From Liolophura sinensis (taxonomy: Eukaryota > Mollusca > Polyplacophora > Chitonida > Chitonidae), in contig NW_027018471.1 of the NCBI RefSeq assembly GCF_032854445.1, positions 1 through 23,178 on the forward strand: 23,178 nt of DNA. Direction: 5' to 3'. Of the stretch, positions 1 to 8,092 are shown piece by piece. The notes beneath the pieces were generated by a model that saw only the letters and a list, made by a program, of their open reading frames with translations, did no database searches and was not told where the DNA came from. Within the stretch, counting starts at the first letter, position 1. Every line of letters starts with the position of its first letter. A program made the position numbers and the translations under genes.

Positions 1-856
1 AACTAGCTGACATACTGAGCAAAAATATCACAGTTTACCAATAAAAAGCTTTTGTTTTCATACCAATTTCTCTCATTCACACACTTCAAAACTCCCAAGC
101 ATCAATTTTAGTTGCATTTCATAAAATGTTACCTTTAATGTTTGGCATCACAACCTTCTAGTTTTTTTCTACACATGGCCTTCGGTATTGCTTCAAACCA
201 AAATCAAGTAAGGTCACTTTCATATGTATATCATTGTTTCACTGTTCATCATATTGCCTCTCCATCAGTGCAACTTCGTCATGGTTCTTCTTACCAATCA
301 TAAAATTGGGTCAATTTGGTTAAATGTGTATATGTAGATCAAAGAAACTGTGTATTAGTAACCCATTTTGTTAACTTGTCTTTTTGCACTGATTTCCTCC
401 TCACAATTTTATGTTCCTTGTTGCTACATGTGCATGCACTGTGTAGCTGCAGGTGTTTCAGTTAATTAGTAACAATAGTTCTTGTTTACTGCCAATTCTC
501 ACACCAAACCTGTTAATTTGAATAAAATCTTTTCAAAATATGTGGTTAACTGTGCATGTAGTTACATTTTTGTAACGGTAACACATTAAATATTATTCAA
601 GGCACAACCATCTGCAGCATCAGCGGTCATCTCATACCCTCCCTTAGCATAATGTATGTAAATCATGTAGGCAACACTTTTACAAAATATATGTGTAATC
701 AAGCTAACAAATACATAAATACACCAAAGGGATCTTTTCACTTAAGGTTATCATGTCTTTTCTGATGTATATATATATGCACTACATAATATTATTCCAT
801 TTGCCAAAAAAATTGTTGTACATAGTTATCTTACCTCCAGCTTTATTATATTACAG
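1..856. other. AT-rich stretch without a convincing gene, probably intron
   Basis: This stretch is AT-rich with many stops in all frames. A possible splice-flanked segment around 601-650 was considered, but its reading frames do not join cleanly to the exon proposed at 857. A TA-rich run lies near 768-778. If the exon at 857 is real, this is an upstream intron, because that exon starts in the middle of a codon. Confidence 0.4.
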
Positions 857-925
857 ATTCATTCAAAGGCATCTTCAAGATCCTTGTCAACCATGATGCA
901 AGCCAAGTGCTGACATTCACCTTTC
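857..925 (+). CDS. Putative internal exon 1 of an unrecognised + strand gene
   Basis: What is seen: a good 3' splice site (pyrimidine/AT-rich tract ending ttacag at 851-856) precedes an open segment that enters with two bases of a codon and reads SFKGIFKILVNHDASQ and then VLTFTF. The proposed donor is C|GTAAAA at 925/926, which leaves one base of a codon. A stronger-looking donor, CAT|GTGAGT at 942/943, is also present and would change the phase. I chose 925 because the joined frame then runs into the exon at 1151. The peptide alternates hydrophobic and polar residues like beta strands, but I do not recognise the family. Function is unknown. The model rests on splice signals and amino-acid texture alone. 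Confidence 0.38.
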
Positions 926-1150
926 GTAAAACACAAGTACATGTGAGTGAGTTATGTAAATAAATTCTCCCACCACCGGTACTTCCAAATGTCATTCTTG
1001 TAATAAAAGTGTGACACAGTTGCTTTAATCTGTTACAGTTTAGCATTTAACCCATTATTGCAAGCCATAGAGTATAAAGTGTAATGGTTGCCAATGCATT
1101 TACAGTATAGACAGTAAAACCACAGCAGCCATCAGTGTTATTGTTTGCAG

Positions 1151-1191
1151 ATGCGAACAAAATTGGTGTCCTTAAATTGCACTTGCAGATG
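1151..1191 (+). CDS. Putative internal exon 2 of the same gene
   Basis: A strong acceptor (gttattgtttgcag, ending at 1150) is followed by 41 bases. They read ANKIGVLKLHLQM after a split codon completed by the last base of exon 1 (C+AT gives His). The donor is ATG|GTGCGT at 1191/1192, phase 0. The reading continues the beta-rich texture of exon 1. The other two frames either stop or read poorly. It is short, so a chance open segment cannot be excluded. No family is recognised. Confidence 0.36.
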
Positions 1192-1297
1192 GTGCGTATA
1201 TTTGGTCTGTGAAACAGTTTGTTCATCTGTGTGTCTGTTCAGTCAAAACTGGTCATCAAATAATTGCTTATATTTGTGAACTAAGTTCCCTTGTACT

Positions 1298-1388
1298 CTC
1301 ACTGGTTTCCACCATAATGCTTTCTGCTGTTAAATACGTAAAATATTCCTCAGTCCATTGCAAAACACCAATCAAATAAGTAAATAAA
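1298..1388 (+). repeat. SINE family A, 5'-truncated 3' fragment
   Basis: This piece carries the 3' part of the SINE seen in full at 8093-8354. It starts near ggtttccaccataatgct and continues through a degraded aaatattcctcag block to caaaacaccaatcaaata and an AAAT-type tail. It is 5'-truncated and diverged, with several substitutions in the tail block. I see no clear target-site duplication. Confidence 0.8.
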
Positions 1389-1608
1389 CTAGCAGCATCA
1401 TAATACTCACCCATCTCGATCTCCTCTCAGCTACAATATACACAACACAATATCTGTACTGTAATACTGTATATTACTATACAAAGTATATGTACACAGA
1501 GGTATAACAGAGTTCATGTATGGCCCTAGTCAGCTGCCTGTATTCAGAGCTATTCGCCTGTCACTAATGTAGTCGCAGTCAGTTCATGTCCTCTGCGGTC
1601 CTAGGTGG

Positions 1609-1734
1609 CAAGGTTTGGTAACAACTGGCAGATGGTCGTGGGTTCTGAGCCCAGTTTCCTTCCACCATAATGCTGACCGCTGTCGTATAAGTGAAATATT
1701 CTTCAGTATGGCGTAAAACACCAAATAAATAAAT
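1609..1734 (+). repeat. SINE family A, 5'-truncated copy
   Basis: It matches the 3' half of the full-length SINE: an aaggt start, then ggcagatggtcgtgggtt, ttccttccaccataatgctg, tcgtataagtgaaatattct and gcgtaaaacaccaa, then a short AAAT tail. The tRNA-like head is absent. The 61-residue open frame on the opposite strand is an artefact of this repeat; similar proteins read off other copies of the element. Confidence 0.9.
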
Positions 1735-2162
1735 TGTGGTTTTCCATGGGCACTCCCATTTCATTAACCCATAATACTCATGAACATTATACGAGTCAAC
1801 AAGTCTTCAGTACAGCATTAACAAACTATCAGATAAATACATTAGAAGCATTCTGCCAAATTCAACAAAACATGCAATTTACTTGCAAATCCTAAAAGCC
1901 AAATTAAATTATGTACTGCACAACTGACTCTTCAACTCCTGGGTCAGTGCTCATGATTGCCTCATTAGCTTCAGTTAAGTGCATTCCTCTAGAGCTAGTT
2001 GTTATTATGTAGTGCACACACTAGCCACATTATGTGTTCTTATTTATTTTTGACACCTGTTCACATCAGCCCAGTGCCAGATGGTTTTAGATATAAATGC
2101 TGTTCATGCAACAAATTCTGCTTGGTTATTATGCTTTAAAACACCATCTATTCTTCTTTCAG

Positions 2163-2209
2163 ATCCTCTCTATCCCTCCCACGAGTACAACAGAAGACAA
2201 CATTTTGGG
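2163..2209 (+). CDS. Putative internal exon 3 of the same gene
   Basis: A textbook acceptor (ctattcttctttcag, ending at 2162) precedes this segment. In phase 0, as required by exon 2, it reads ILSIPPTSTTEDNIL and leaves two bases before a possible GG|GTGACT donor at 2209/2210. A second frame is also open and reads PLYPSHEYNRRQHFGVTRDR to a stop, which could be an alternative terminal exon entered in phase 1. The acceptor is convincing. The frame and the 3' end are less sure. Confidence 0.33.
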
Positions 2210-2602
2210 GTGACTAGAGACAGATAAATCCATCATCTGCAATTAATCCTGCCATCTTTGATGAACACTTCACACTTCATTTTATATTTTCACCGTTTGT
2301 GACGCAAACCTTGTTTCTGCACAGGTAGTCTAAATCACCTCTGTTGAGGCTTGTTGTCTCAATTGGTTTTAATCTCGGTGCATGCAATACAATCCATCAG
2401 TTTTCTTGTAAATCATCACTTCATTCGAATAAAGTTTGTCATTTTATTAAAATAATAATCAAATATAATACTCAATTTTGTTGTCTTGAGTGAACAAATC
2501 ATTACTCAGTTCTTCATCAGGTTGCATGGTCATTAACTTATCAAATTAGAAATACAACAGTTAACTATTTCTGCCGTCTGTTTCTCCTGTACATCTTTGG
2601 AG

Positions 2603-2633
2603 CAACTTGGAGGTCTCTGAACCGTATCCAGAT
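2603..2633 (+). CDS. Putative micro-exon 4 of the same gene (weak)
   Basis: Thirty-one bases follow a pyrimidine-rich tract (ctgccgtctgtttctcctg...ggag, ending at 2602). Entered in phase 2 they read NLEVSEPYPD and end at GAT|GTACAA, phase 0. This length and phase are exactly what joins exon 3 to exon 5, which is also why the call risks over-fitting. If it is false, exon 3 needs a different donor. Confidence 0.2.
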
Positions 2634-2724
2634 GTACAATACTTTTGAGTCTTTAGGCCTCGGCAATTAATATTTCTGTTTTTACGGGGCAAAATCTTCT
2701 TTTTTTTCTAATGTTTTAAAGCAG

Positions 2725-2779
2725 TGCAAATATGAAACTCAAAAATCATCTAATTTTGTGGCACATGTGGATTGTCCCA
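2725..2779 (+). CDS. Putative internal exon 5 of the same gene
   Basis: A long T-rich tract and gttttaaagcag (ending at 2724) form a strong acceptor. In phase 0 the segment reads CKYETQKSSNFVAHVDCP, bracketed by two cysteines, and leaves one base before an A|GTAATT donor at 2779/2780. The other frames stop or read poorly. Paired cysteines could mean an extracellular or lumenal domain, but this is inference. The one base left over joins the AA that opens the segment at 4647 to make Lys. Confidence 0.36.
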
Positions 2780-3113
2780 GTAATTGTTTAAGACATATTT
2801 GTGTTATCCAAAAGCCTTCAAAAACAGGAAAATCACAAAATATAATGGTTAATTTTCAAGTTTATTTTTATTCCATCTTTCAACCTTTATTGTTGGCTCA
2901 CCTGTAAAGCATAAATATAATTGCTGTATCCTTACATTCCAGGTACATGTACTAGTATACTTTATCAGGTACTCTTCATTTCCGTGGTCAACACATATCA
3001 TTCAGTCATCATTCTTCATACATATGGCAAGCATCAATGGGGACAATTGTGGGTGGTGCAACTACAACCTACCCACAGATGGATGCCTCAAGTTGTCTTG
3101 TAATAGCACACAG
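2780..3113. other. No supported gene; proposed intron
   Basis: AT-rich sequence. A 26-base segment at 2942-2967 is flanked by a strong acceptor (tatccttacattccag) and a CAG|GTACTC donor, but its phase does not fit the proposed chain, so it is only a possible cassette micro-exon. A cysteine-containing open stretch at about 3034-3137 runs into a tRNA-like repeat and is not supported. Confidence 0.3.
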
Positions 3114-3392
3114 CTACATGAAGCATGGTTAGCAGCTTGACTCTAACTCACAGACAAACAGAGTGTAGGTTCAATCCCGGTGCTCGCAGGCAATCTCTGC
3201 TTTCCCAAACATCATAGGCACTTGGTATAGGTATGCAGTATCTCAGGGTGCTGTTGGGCAGTCTTGCATTCATTCAATACCCTGTGCCTTGCATTCTAAC
3301 ATAGTATAAACATGCTCAAGGCTGGTGGTTTACCCTGGACAGTTTCCTCAAACTACAAAACTCGATGCCATTGCGTAAGCAAATCAATTTAT
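3114..3392 (+). repeat. Candidate tRNA-derived SINE, different family
   Basis: The left end has a tRNA-like T-arm/B-box (gtaggttcaatcccggtgct, 3166-3185) preceded by a degraded gcatggttagcagcttgac block. Downstream come a ggctggtggtttaccctgg block and tcgatgccattgcgtaag, which resemble middle and 3' parts of molluscan SINEs. No clear A-tail or target duplication was seen. The boundaries are approximate and the family is unassigned. Confidence 0.4.
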
Positions 3393-3617
3393 TAGTCAAC
3401 ATGCAGGCATATGTACGGCATGTACTAAGCTCAGGTTTTGCTCACATGGGGAACACAACACAAAGACATGTTCCATAGCTCATGCTCTGTTAACATTTTA
3501 GCTACCCAAATTCTTGTAATTTTTGGGACATTTATTACAAGTGCTGAAAGCATAATATTAAATTTCTTTCCTGGCTTTTTGGAAAAGTAAAGATATGTTG
3601 TTCGTTAGATGGTATAG

Positions 3618-3830
3618 CCATGTGAGTGAGTGGCTTGGGGCTTAAAGTCATATTTAACAATTTTACAGTCATGTGACAATGAGGGAATGCTTAGAGTGTA
3701 GGTAATGTGCCTCCTTGTTGCAGGACGGAATTCCACCGCTCTTTTATCTAGTGCTGCTTCACTGAGTTGCTTTACCGAAGGGGAACTAAGGGGCCCCGCC
3801 CGAGCCATCATACTGATACTGGTCAATCAG
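3618..3830 (-). repeat. Interspersed repeat family B (SINE-like), reverse orientation
   Basis: Read on the - strand, this is a GC-richer body including gtggaattccgtcctgcaac and acattacctacactctaagc. It ends with aaatatgactttaagcccc and a CACTCAC-type tail. The tacgacgttaaaccccaag-like end followed by a simple repeat is, from general knowledge, a frequent interspersed repeat in molluscs. It differs clearly from its AT-rich surroundings. The open frames here on both strands are by-products of the repeat. Confidence 0.6.
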
Positions 3831-4646
3831 TAGTTGCACTATCCCCTTCATGCTAAAAGTTACAACTTCTTCTTTTAAGGAGACACTTGTTTAAGTTCAT
3901 ATCCTTTGTGCTTTGTGAGTGTATTAAGTACCGTAAATTACCAAATTCACGACCTCAGTACTTTATGTGTTGAGCTCAAGTTCAACAGGCAGGAAACTCT
4001 TTCATAGTTTCAAATCCCAAACAAACAATTGTCACACTGTACATTTTTTTCTCGTGTTACCTTTACATGCTAAATTACATGTATCATCATGGCAAGCTTT
4101 CAAACCAGCCCCAATGATTAACTGTTGTACCAAATGTAGGATACCCATGGGGAGCATTCTCTCTGACCTGAGCTTGGTACTTGTTGTAGAACAGCGCTAC
4201 ATGACGATGTTTCCAGACAGTCCCTGGGTATCATTCTCTCAATATATTTATTAAAAAGCTTTCATTTTCTATTAATATATAAAAGAGTAAAATTAAACAT
4301 GTGTCCAGTACTGCTAAAACAAATTAACACAACTATAATTTTATGCCTTATAAGTAGTATTAAATATAATGTGTGCATATAAACAATGGCATTGTTATTT
4401 ATGTGACAAAGTGTAGTTTGCCATGTAATACTGTGCAATTGTGCAAGTCAGTTAGTGTAGAGCACTGTGGCGCTGTATACCAACTGTAAGTACACACTAA
4501 TCGTTACATATGTTTATTGTGAAGCCATAGTCCCATTCAAAGTGTCCCACTGCACTACAGTCATGCTTACAATGGCTTTAGTCTGTGCCATCCTTACTAA
4601 CAATATTCACAGGATACAAGAAGTAGTGTATTGTTCTATTTTATAG
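3831..4646. other. AT-rich non-coding stretch, proposed intron
   Basis: Nothing convincing is seen. A 95-codon open frame at 3967-4254 has no splice or start context and a composition like its surroundings. The stretch ends with a pyrimidine-rich tract, ttgttctattttatag, which is the acceptor for the next proposed exon. Confidence 0.35.
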
Positions 4647-4725
4647 AAACTGTTTATCCCAAACAACTGGACCAAGTTGATGGAGCCATTGAGCTTGAGT
4701 GGAATGTTGAGAAGATGCTGAAGCA
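4647..4725 (+). CDS. Putative exon 6 of the same gene (3' end uncertain)
   Basis: After the acceptor ending at 4646 the frame reads TVYPKQLDQVDGAIELEWNV then EKMLK, one of the most protein-like stretches in the window. It is acidic and amphipathic with well-spread codon use. The frame stays open to a stop at 4844-4846. Only a weak donor, CA|GTCTGG at 4725/4726, keeps phase with the last proposed exon. GGC|GTGTTT at 4732 and TCT|GTATAA just before the stop are alternatives with the wrong phase. It could also be a terminal exon ending at 4846. Family not recognised. Confidence 0.42.
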
Positions 4726-4874
4726 GTCTGGCGTGTTTTCTCATCAAAACACAGCTCTCCTCTCTATGGAGAATCATCTGCTGCCATCACATGCCAATTT
4801 ACACACCGTCTACTCAATATTCTACATCAATATTCTCTCTGTATAATGCACACACTACACCAGACCTTTCAAAT

Positions 4875-5960
4875 CCCACCCAGTTCTCTGTACAATCAAC
4901 ACACTTCACATATTAAACCCACCTTTCGTGGCTCATCCAAATATTCGCACAATGCACACTCTTTAGCCCACCCAGGTCACTACACACCTACTTCCATATC
5001 CCATTCAACAGTGTACAGACACTACAACACACTGCCCATAACCCACCCTGGTCCCTCTACACACACTTCAACCCACCTTTCACAGCCCACCCAGGTCTGT
5101 ATAATAAACACACTACAATCCACCTTTCATAGCCCACCCAGGTCTGTGTAACAAACACTTGACAACCTACCTTCCACAGTCCACCCAGGCCTGAATAATT
5201 AGCGCACTACAACCCACCTTTCACAGCCGACCCAGGTCTGTTTAATAAACACACTACAACTGCCCTTCCACAGCCCACCCAGGTCTGTATAATAAACACA
5301 CTACAACCCACCTTCCACAGCCCACTCAGGTCTGTATAATAAACACACTACAACCCACCTTCCACAGCCCACTCAGGTCAGTATAATAAACACACTAAAA
5401 CCCACCCTCCACAGCCCACCCAGGTCTGTATAATAAACACAGTACAACCAACCTTTCATAGCCCACCCAGGTCTGTATAATAAACACTCAACAACCCACC
5501 TTCCACAGCCCACCCAGTTCTGTACCATAAACACTCAACAACCTACCTTCCACAGCCCACCCAGTTCTGTATAATAAACACACTACAACCCACCTTTCAT
5601 AGCCCACCCAGGTCTGTATAATAAACACTCGACAACCTACCTTCCACAGTCCATCTGGGTCTGTACCATAAACACTCTACAACCGATCTCCCACTGCCCA
5701 CCCAGGTCTGTGTAATAAACACTCGACAACCTACCTTCCACAGTCCATCTGGGTCTGTACCATAAACACACTACAACCCACCTTCCACAGCCCACCCAGG
5801 TCTCTATAATAAACACAGTACATCCCACCTTTCATATCCCACCCAGGTCTGTGTAATAAACACTCAACAACCTACCTTCCACAGTCCATATGGGTCTGTA
5901 CCATAAACATTATACAACCCACCTTCCACAGCCCACCCAGGTCTGTATAATAAACATAGT
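4875..5960. repeat. 47-bp minisatellite, at least 19 units in register plus degraded left units
   Basis: The unit is about cacactacaacccacctt, ccacagcccacccaggtctg and tataataaa. The anchor cag of the caggtctgt block falls at 5092, 5139, 5186, 5233, 5280 and so on every 47 bases to 5938 without a single indel (18 intervals). Left of 5092 the units are degraded and spacing varies (anchors near 4881, 4938, 4973 and 5048). Some units form an A-B dimer in which B has ccatctgggtctgtaccata in place of the usual block (anchors 5656, 5750 and 5891). The - strand is G-rich, with three GGG runs per unit. Open frames across the array are repeat artefacts. Confidence 0.97.
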
Positions 5961-6077
5961 CTGTACAATGCTGAAGATGGAGTGGCGTATTATTTCAGCA
6001 CACATGGAAATCGTGTACGACAGCTGCCATCCTACACCATTGGCATGAAGCAAAACTATGACTTCTCCATCGAATGA
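5960..6077 (+). CDS. Putative terminal exon of the + strand gene
   Basis: Entered after aaacatag (ending 5959) in phase 2, the frame reads LYNAEDGVAYYFSTHGNRVR, then QLPSYTIGMKQNYDFSIE, then TGA at 6075-6077. It looks like real protein: charged, aromatic, with a DGxAYYF core loosely like a beta hairpin. An alternative acceptor inside the last minisatellite unit (cccacccag, ending 5940) would add an in-frame extension. The opposite strand is also open here, so strand is not certain. I see no AATAAA soon after the stop, only cataaaat near 6275. Family not recognised. Confidence 0.42.
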
Positions 6078-6101
6078 ACAGAAGTGTGAGAAGGGCTGTA
6101 C

Positions 6102-6177
6102 CAAGGTGTCTTGGGTAGGCTGGCCCCACTTGTTCCTGTGGTTTAGTCCTATGGTCATGATCTCTTTCATGGATTTT
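6102..6177 (-). CDS. Putative - strand exon (third in reading order)
   Basis: On the - strand, tttcctaatttgtgag (ending at 6178) is followed by a phase-0 reading KIHERDHDHRTKPQEQVGPA then YPRHL, with a possible donor G|GTACAG at 6102/6101. The frame stays open to a stop near 5995, so it could instead be a terminal exon, which would overlap the proposed + strand exon 5960-6077 on the opposite strand. The peptide is very hydrophilic and protein-like. At least one of the two overlapping models may be wrong. Confidence 0.28.
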
Positions 6178-6296
6178 CTCACAAATTAGGAAACAATTAC
6201 AGGTCATCTCACATAACCACATTGCAAGGGGTAAATACTGAGAAAAGTGAACAGTTCAACTCCTTTCTCCAATGCATAAAATACATACGAGCTCAC

Positions 6297-6343
6297 CTCA
6301 GCCAGTCTCATTTCTGATTCTTTCTGCAACTCATGATTTATAT
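6297..6343 (-). CDS. Putative - strand internal exon with consensus splice sites
   Basis: On the - strand a near-perfect acceptor (gccttcctttcattccag) precedes 47 bases that enter in phase 1 and read INHELQKESEMRLAE. They end exactly at GAG|GTGAGC. The helical, charged peptide, both consensus splice sites and the phase-0 exit into the 6177 segment make this the best - strand exon candidate. Function unknown. Confidence 0.42.
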
Positions 6344-6464
6344 CTGGAATGAAAGGAAGGCAAATATTTTTACTTGTAGAGTCAACGTAGCCCTCACTGG
6401 TGCAGACAGTACATAGGTCCAAATTGTCTTATCCCACAATATCACAATCCACAAATGATCATGC

Positions 6465-6553
6465 ATGCTCAGTGACTCCTTGTCTGTGCGTATAAACTGT
6501 GTACCAGTGGATAGCAACAGAGAGATATATGCTCAGTGACTCCCTGTCTGTGC
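6465..6553. repeat. Direct duplication of a 25-bp block, 64 bp apart
   Basis: The block atgctcagtgactcc-y-tgtctgtgc occurs at 6465-6489 and again at 6529-6553 with one difference. Only this block is well matched and the sequence between is not. It could be a small local duplication or the remains of a decayed tandem repeat. Confidence 0.8.
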
Positions 6554-6584
6554 TTACCTATTTCTTTGAATCAAGAAAACTTAC

Positions 6585-6613
6585 ACTTATGTCTACAATT
6601 TTTGTGCACTGAC
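6585..6613 (-). CDS. Putative - strand micro-exon (weak)
   Basis: On the - strand gttctttgtag (acceptor) precedes 29 bases ending at AGT|GTAAGT, a consensus donor. In phase 2 it reads SVHKNCRHK and leaves one base, matching the phase-1 entry of the 6297-6343 exon. Another frame, QCTKIVDIS, is equally open. The splice sites are good but the segment is very short. Confidence 0.22.
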
Positions 6614-6888
6614 CTACAAAGAACGATACTGACAGCCATGATTCCCTGGCAATTTTCTGTTTTGTGGACTGTAAACAAATATTTCTATAAACCATCCAAG
6701 TATGGTTACAGTTTCTCAGACAAACACCAAACTAGAGAAGCTTACTGTCTCTCTAGCAACTTTACCACATTTGTGGAGTGTCAAAGCTGTCCACACCTGT
6801 ATTAGTACTAGGAGCCTGTTACACTGGCCCATACCTATACCTCGACGGAATATTTAAACCATTCACACAGTCAGTGACTGTTGTCATG
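6614..6888. other. No supported gene
   Basis: Ordinary AT-rich sequence. An 89-codon open frame on the + strand (6536-6805) starts inside the duplicated block and has no splice or homology support. Confidence 0.3.
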
Positions 6889-7077
6889 TACAGCTAATCA
6901 TAGGCTTGCAGTGGCCACCCATAGGACACGGATAGCCAATCATGCGTAGAGTACAGCTAATCATAGGCTTGTCGTGGCCACCCATAGGACACGGATAGCC
7001 AATCATGCGTAGAGTACAGCTAATCATGGGCTTGCAGTGGCCACCCATAGGACACGGATAGCCAATCATGCGTAGAG
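6889..7077. repeat. 63-bp tandem repeat, three exact-length units
   Basis: Units start at 6889, 6952 and 7015 with tacagctaatca and end with catgcgtagag. The total is exactly 3 x 63 bp. Unit 2 has cttgtcgtgg where units 1 and 3 have cttgcagtgg, and unit 3 has one further change. Each unit holds two related half-sites (gctaatcatagg and gccaatcatgcg). Since 63 is a multiple of three, one - strand frame is open through all units as a 21-residue peptide repeat, starting MIGYPCPMGG and ending MISCTLR. No start context, splice site or family supports translation. Confidence 0.97.
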
Positions 7078-8084
7078 ATTTGCATATTAAAAATTACTCC
7101 TGCGAGTCGGCGTTGGAACTCCTTACAAGGAATTTTTTTTACTATCTTAGCTCAACATATGCATATCAAAGACCATTACCAACTTCCCACAATGGTGTCT
7201 TTTTCCACCTCAACGGATTATAACATACAAAGTGGCTGCTCTGCCATCTTAAGCATACCATAAACAGTTATAATTATGAGAGTATTATAATTTTGCCGTT
7301 TGTTGTTGAATCAATGACAAATTCTTGTAGCACTATCTAATGAGAGAATGATATCTGTGTATGATGATGTCATTCTCTTTTATTTTGGTTTAGACAGTAT
7401 TTGATTGTATCACCTGACTTAAACATCATGCGTTTTACGAACTCTTCAATCACGCGAGCAGTCGGTGTTCCCTGAATGCCTTATTAAACTTGTCTGTAAC
7501 TTATGCGGCTCACAACTGAGTCGTATCCCAGACTGCAGCTGAGTTATACAGGTGAAAAAGTTTTGTTTTAGCTTTTGTACACTTTTATGCTGTGTACAAA
7601 TGTAGACGCAAAAACCTTCATATCCAATATCTTCATATTGTTTGATAAATGTTTAATAAAGGAACATGTTTGTGTCATCATGAAGGCTATACTGGATTTA
7701 TACAGATTACTTAGAAATCTATGTTGCTTACATCTCACGGTGCATATTACTGTGGATTATTCATTGTGGCAAGACCCACACTAGCTGTGACATACTTGAT
7801 ATACAGTATATTATTCTGTTGTACTTTTATCAGCATACTGAGACTGACTATATGGTAAGACTGCAAGCTCTCAGTGAAATAGGACAAGAATGTTTATAAA
7901 ATTTATCATGGACTTTGTATTCCTTCTTTACATATTTATTTCAGAGCTTTTTGTACAACGTGGTTAGATTAATGTTATTGATGTGTAATAAACATGCAAT
8001 TACTAACTGCTCTGGTGTTTTGAAATGTCTGGTTTTGTTTAATATGTCATAGCAATGGATATTATAAACGAAAACACGGCGCAC
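7078..8084. other. CpG-richer intergenic stretch, no gene seen
   Basis: It opens with an ATTTGCAT octamer (7078-7085). CpG dinucleotides are more frequent around 7105-7120 and 7435-7530 than in the preceding 7 kb. No open frame has splice or start support; the 69-codon + frame at 7575-7784 is AT-rich and unremarkable. A promoter or first-exon region is possible but not shown. Confidence 0.3.
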
Positions 8085-8092
8085 TGAATATC

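Noticed and set aside
1422-1550. Segment after a strong acceptor (gatctcctctcag)
   Set aside because: All frames are rich in Ile/Thr/Tyr codons typical of AT-rich noise, and no donor fits the chain.
3034-3137. Cysteine-containing reading (NGDNCGWCNYNLPTDG...) on the + strand
   Set aside because: It runs into the tRNA-like repeat at 3114, and no donor keeps phase with the next proposed exon: the best one would create a stop at the junction.
3605-3826. 73-codon - strand open frame in a GC-richer patch
   Set aside because: It coincides with the family-B interspersed repeat, including its tail.
4846-5151. 101-codon + strand open frame rich in His, Ser, Thr and Pro
   Set aside because: It lies in the degraded left part of the 47-bp minisatellite. 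The low-stop composition of the repeat explains it.
5637-6182. - strand open frames with repeating VGCGRWVV-like peptides
   Set aside because: They read through the 47-bp repeat, whose length is not a multiple of three, so the frame shifts every unit. A repeat by-product.
4875-7077. CRISPR-like array
   Set aside because: Repeats are directly contiguous tandem units without unique spacers, in animal DNA.
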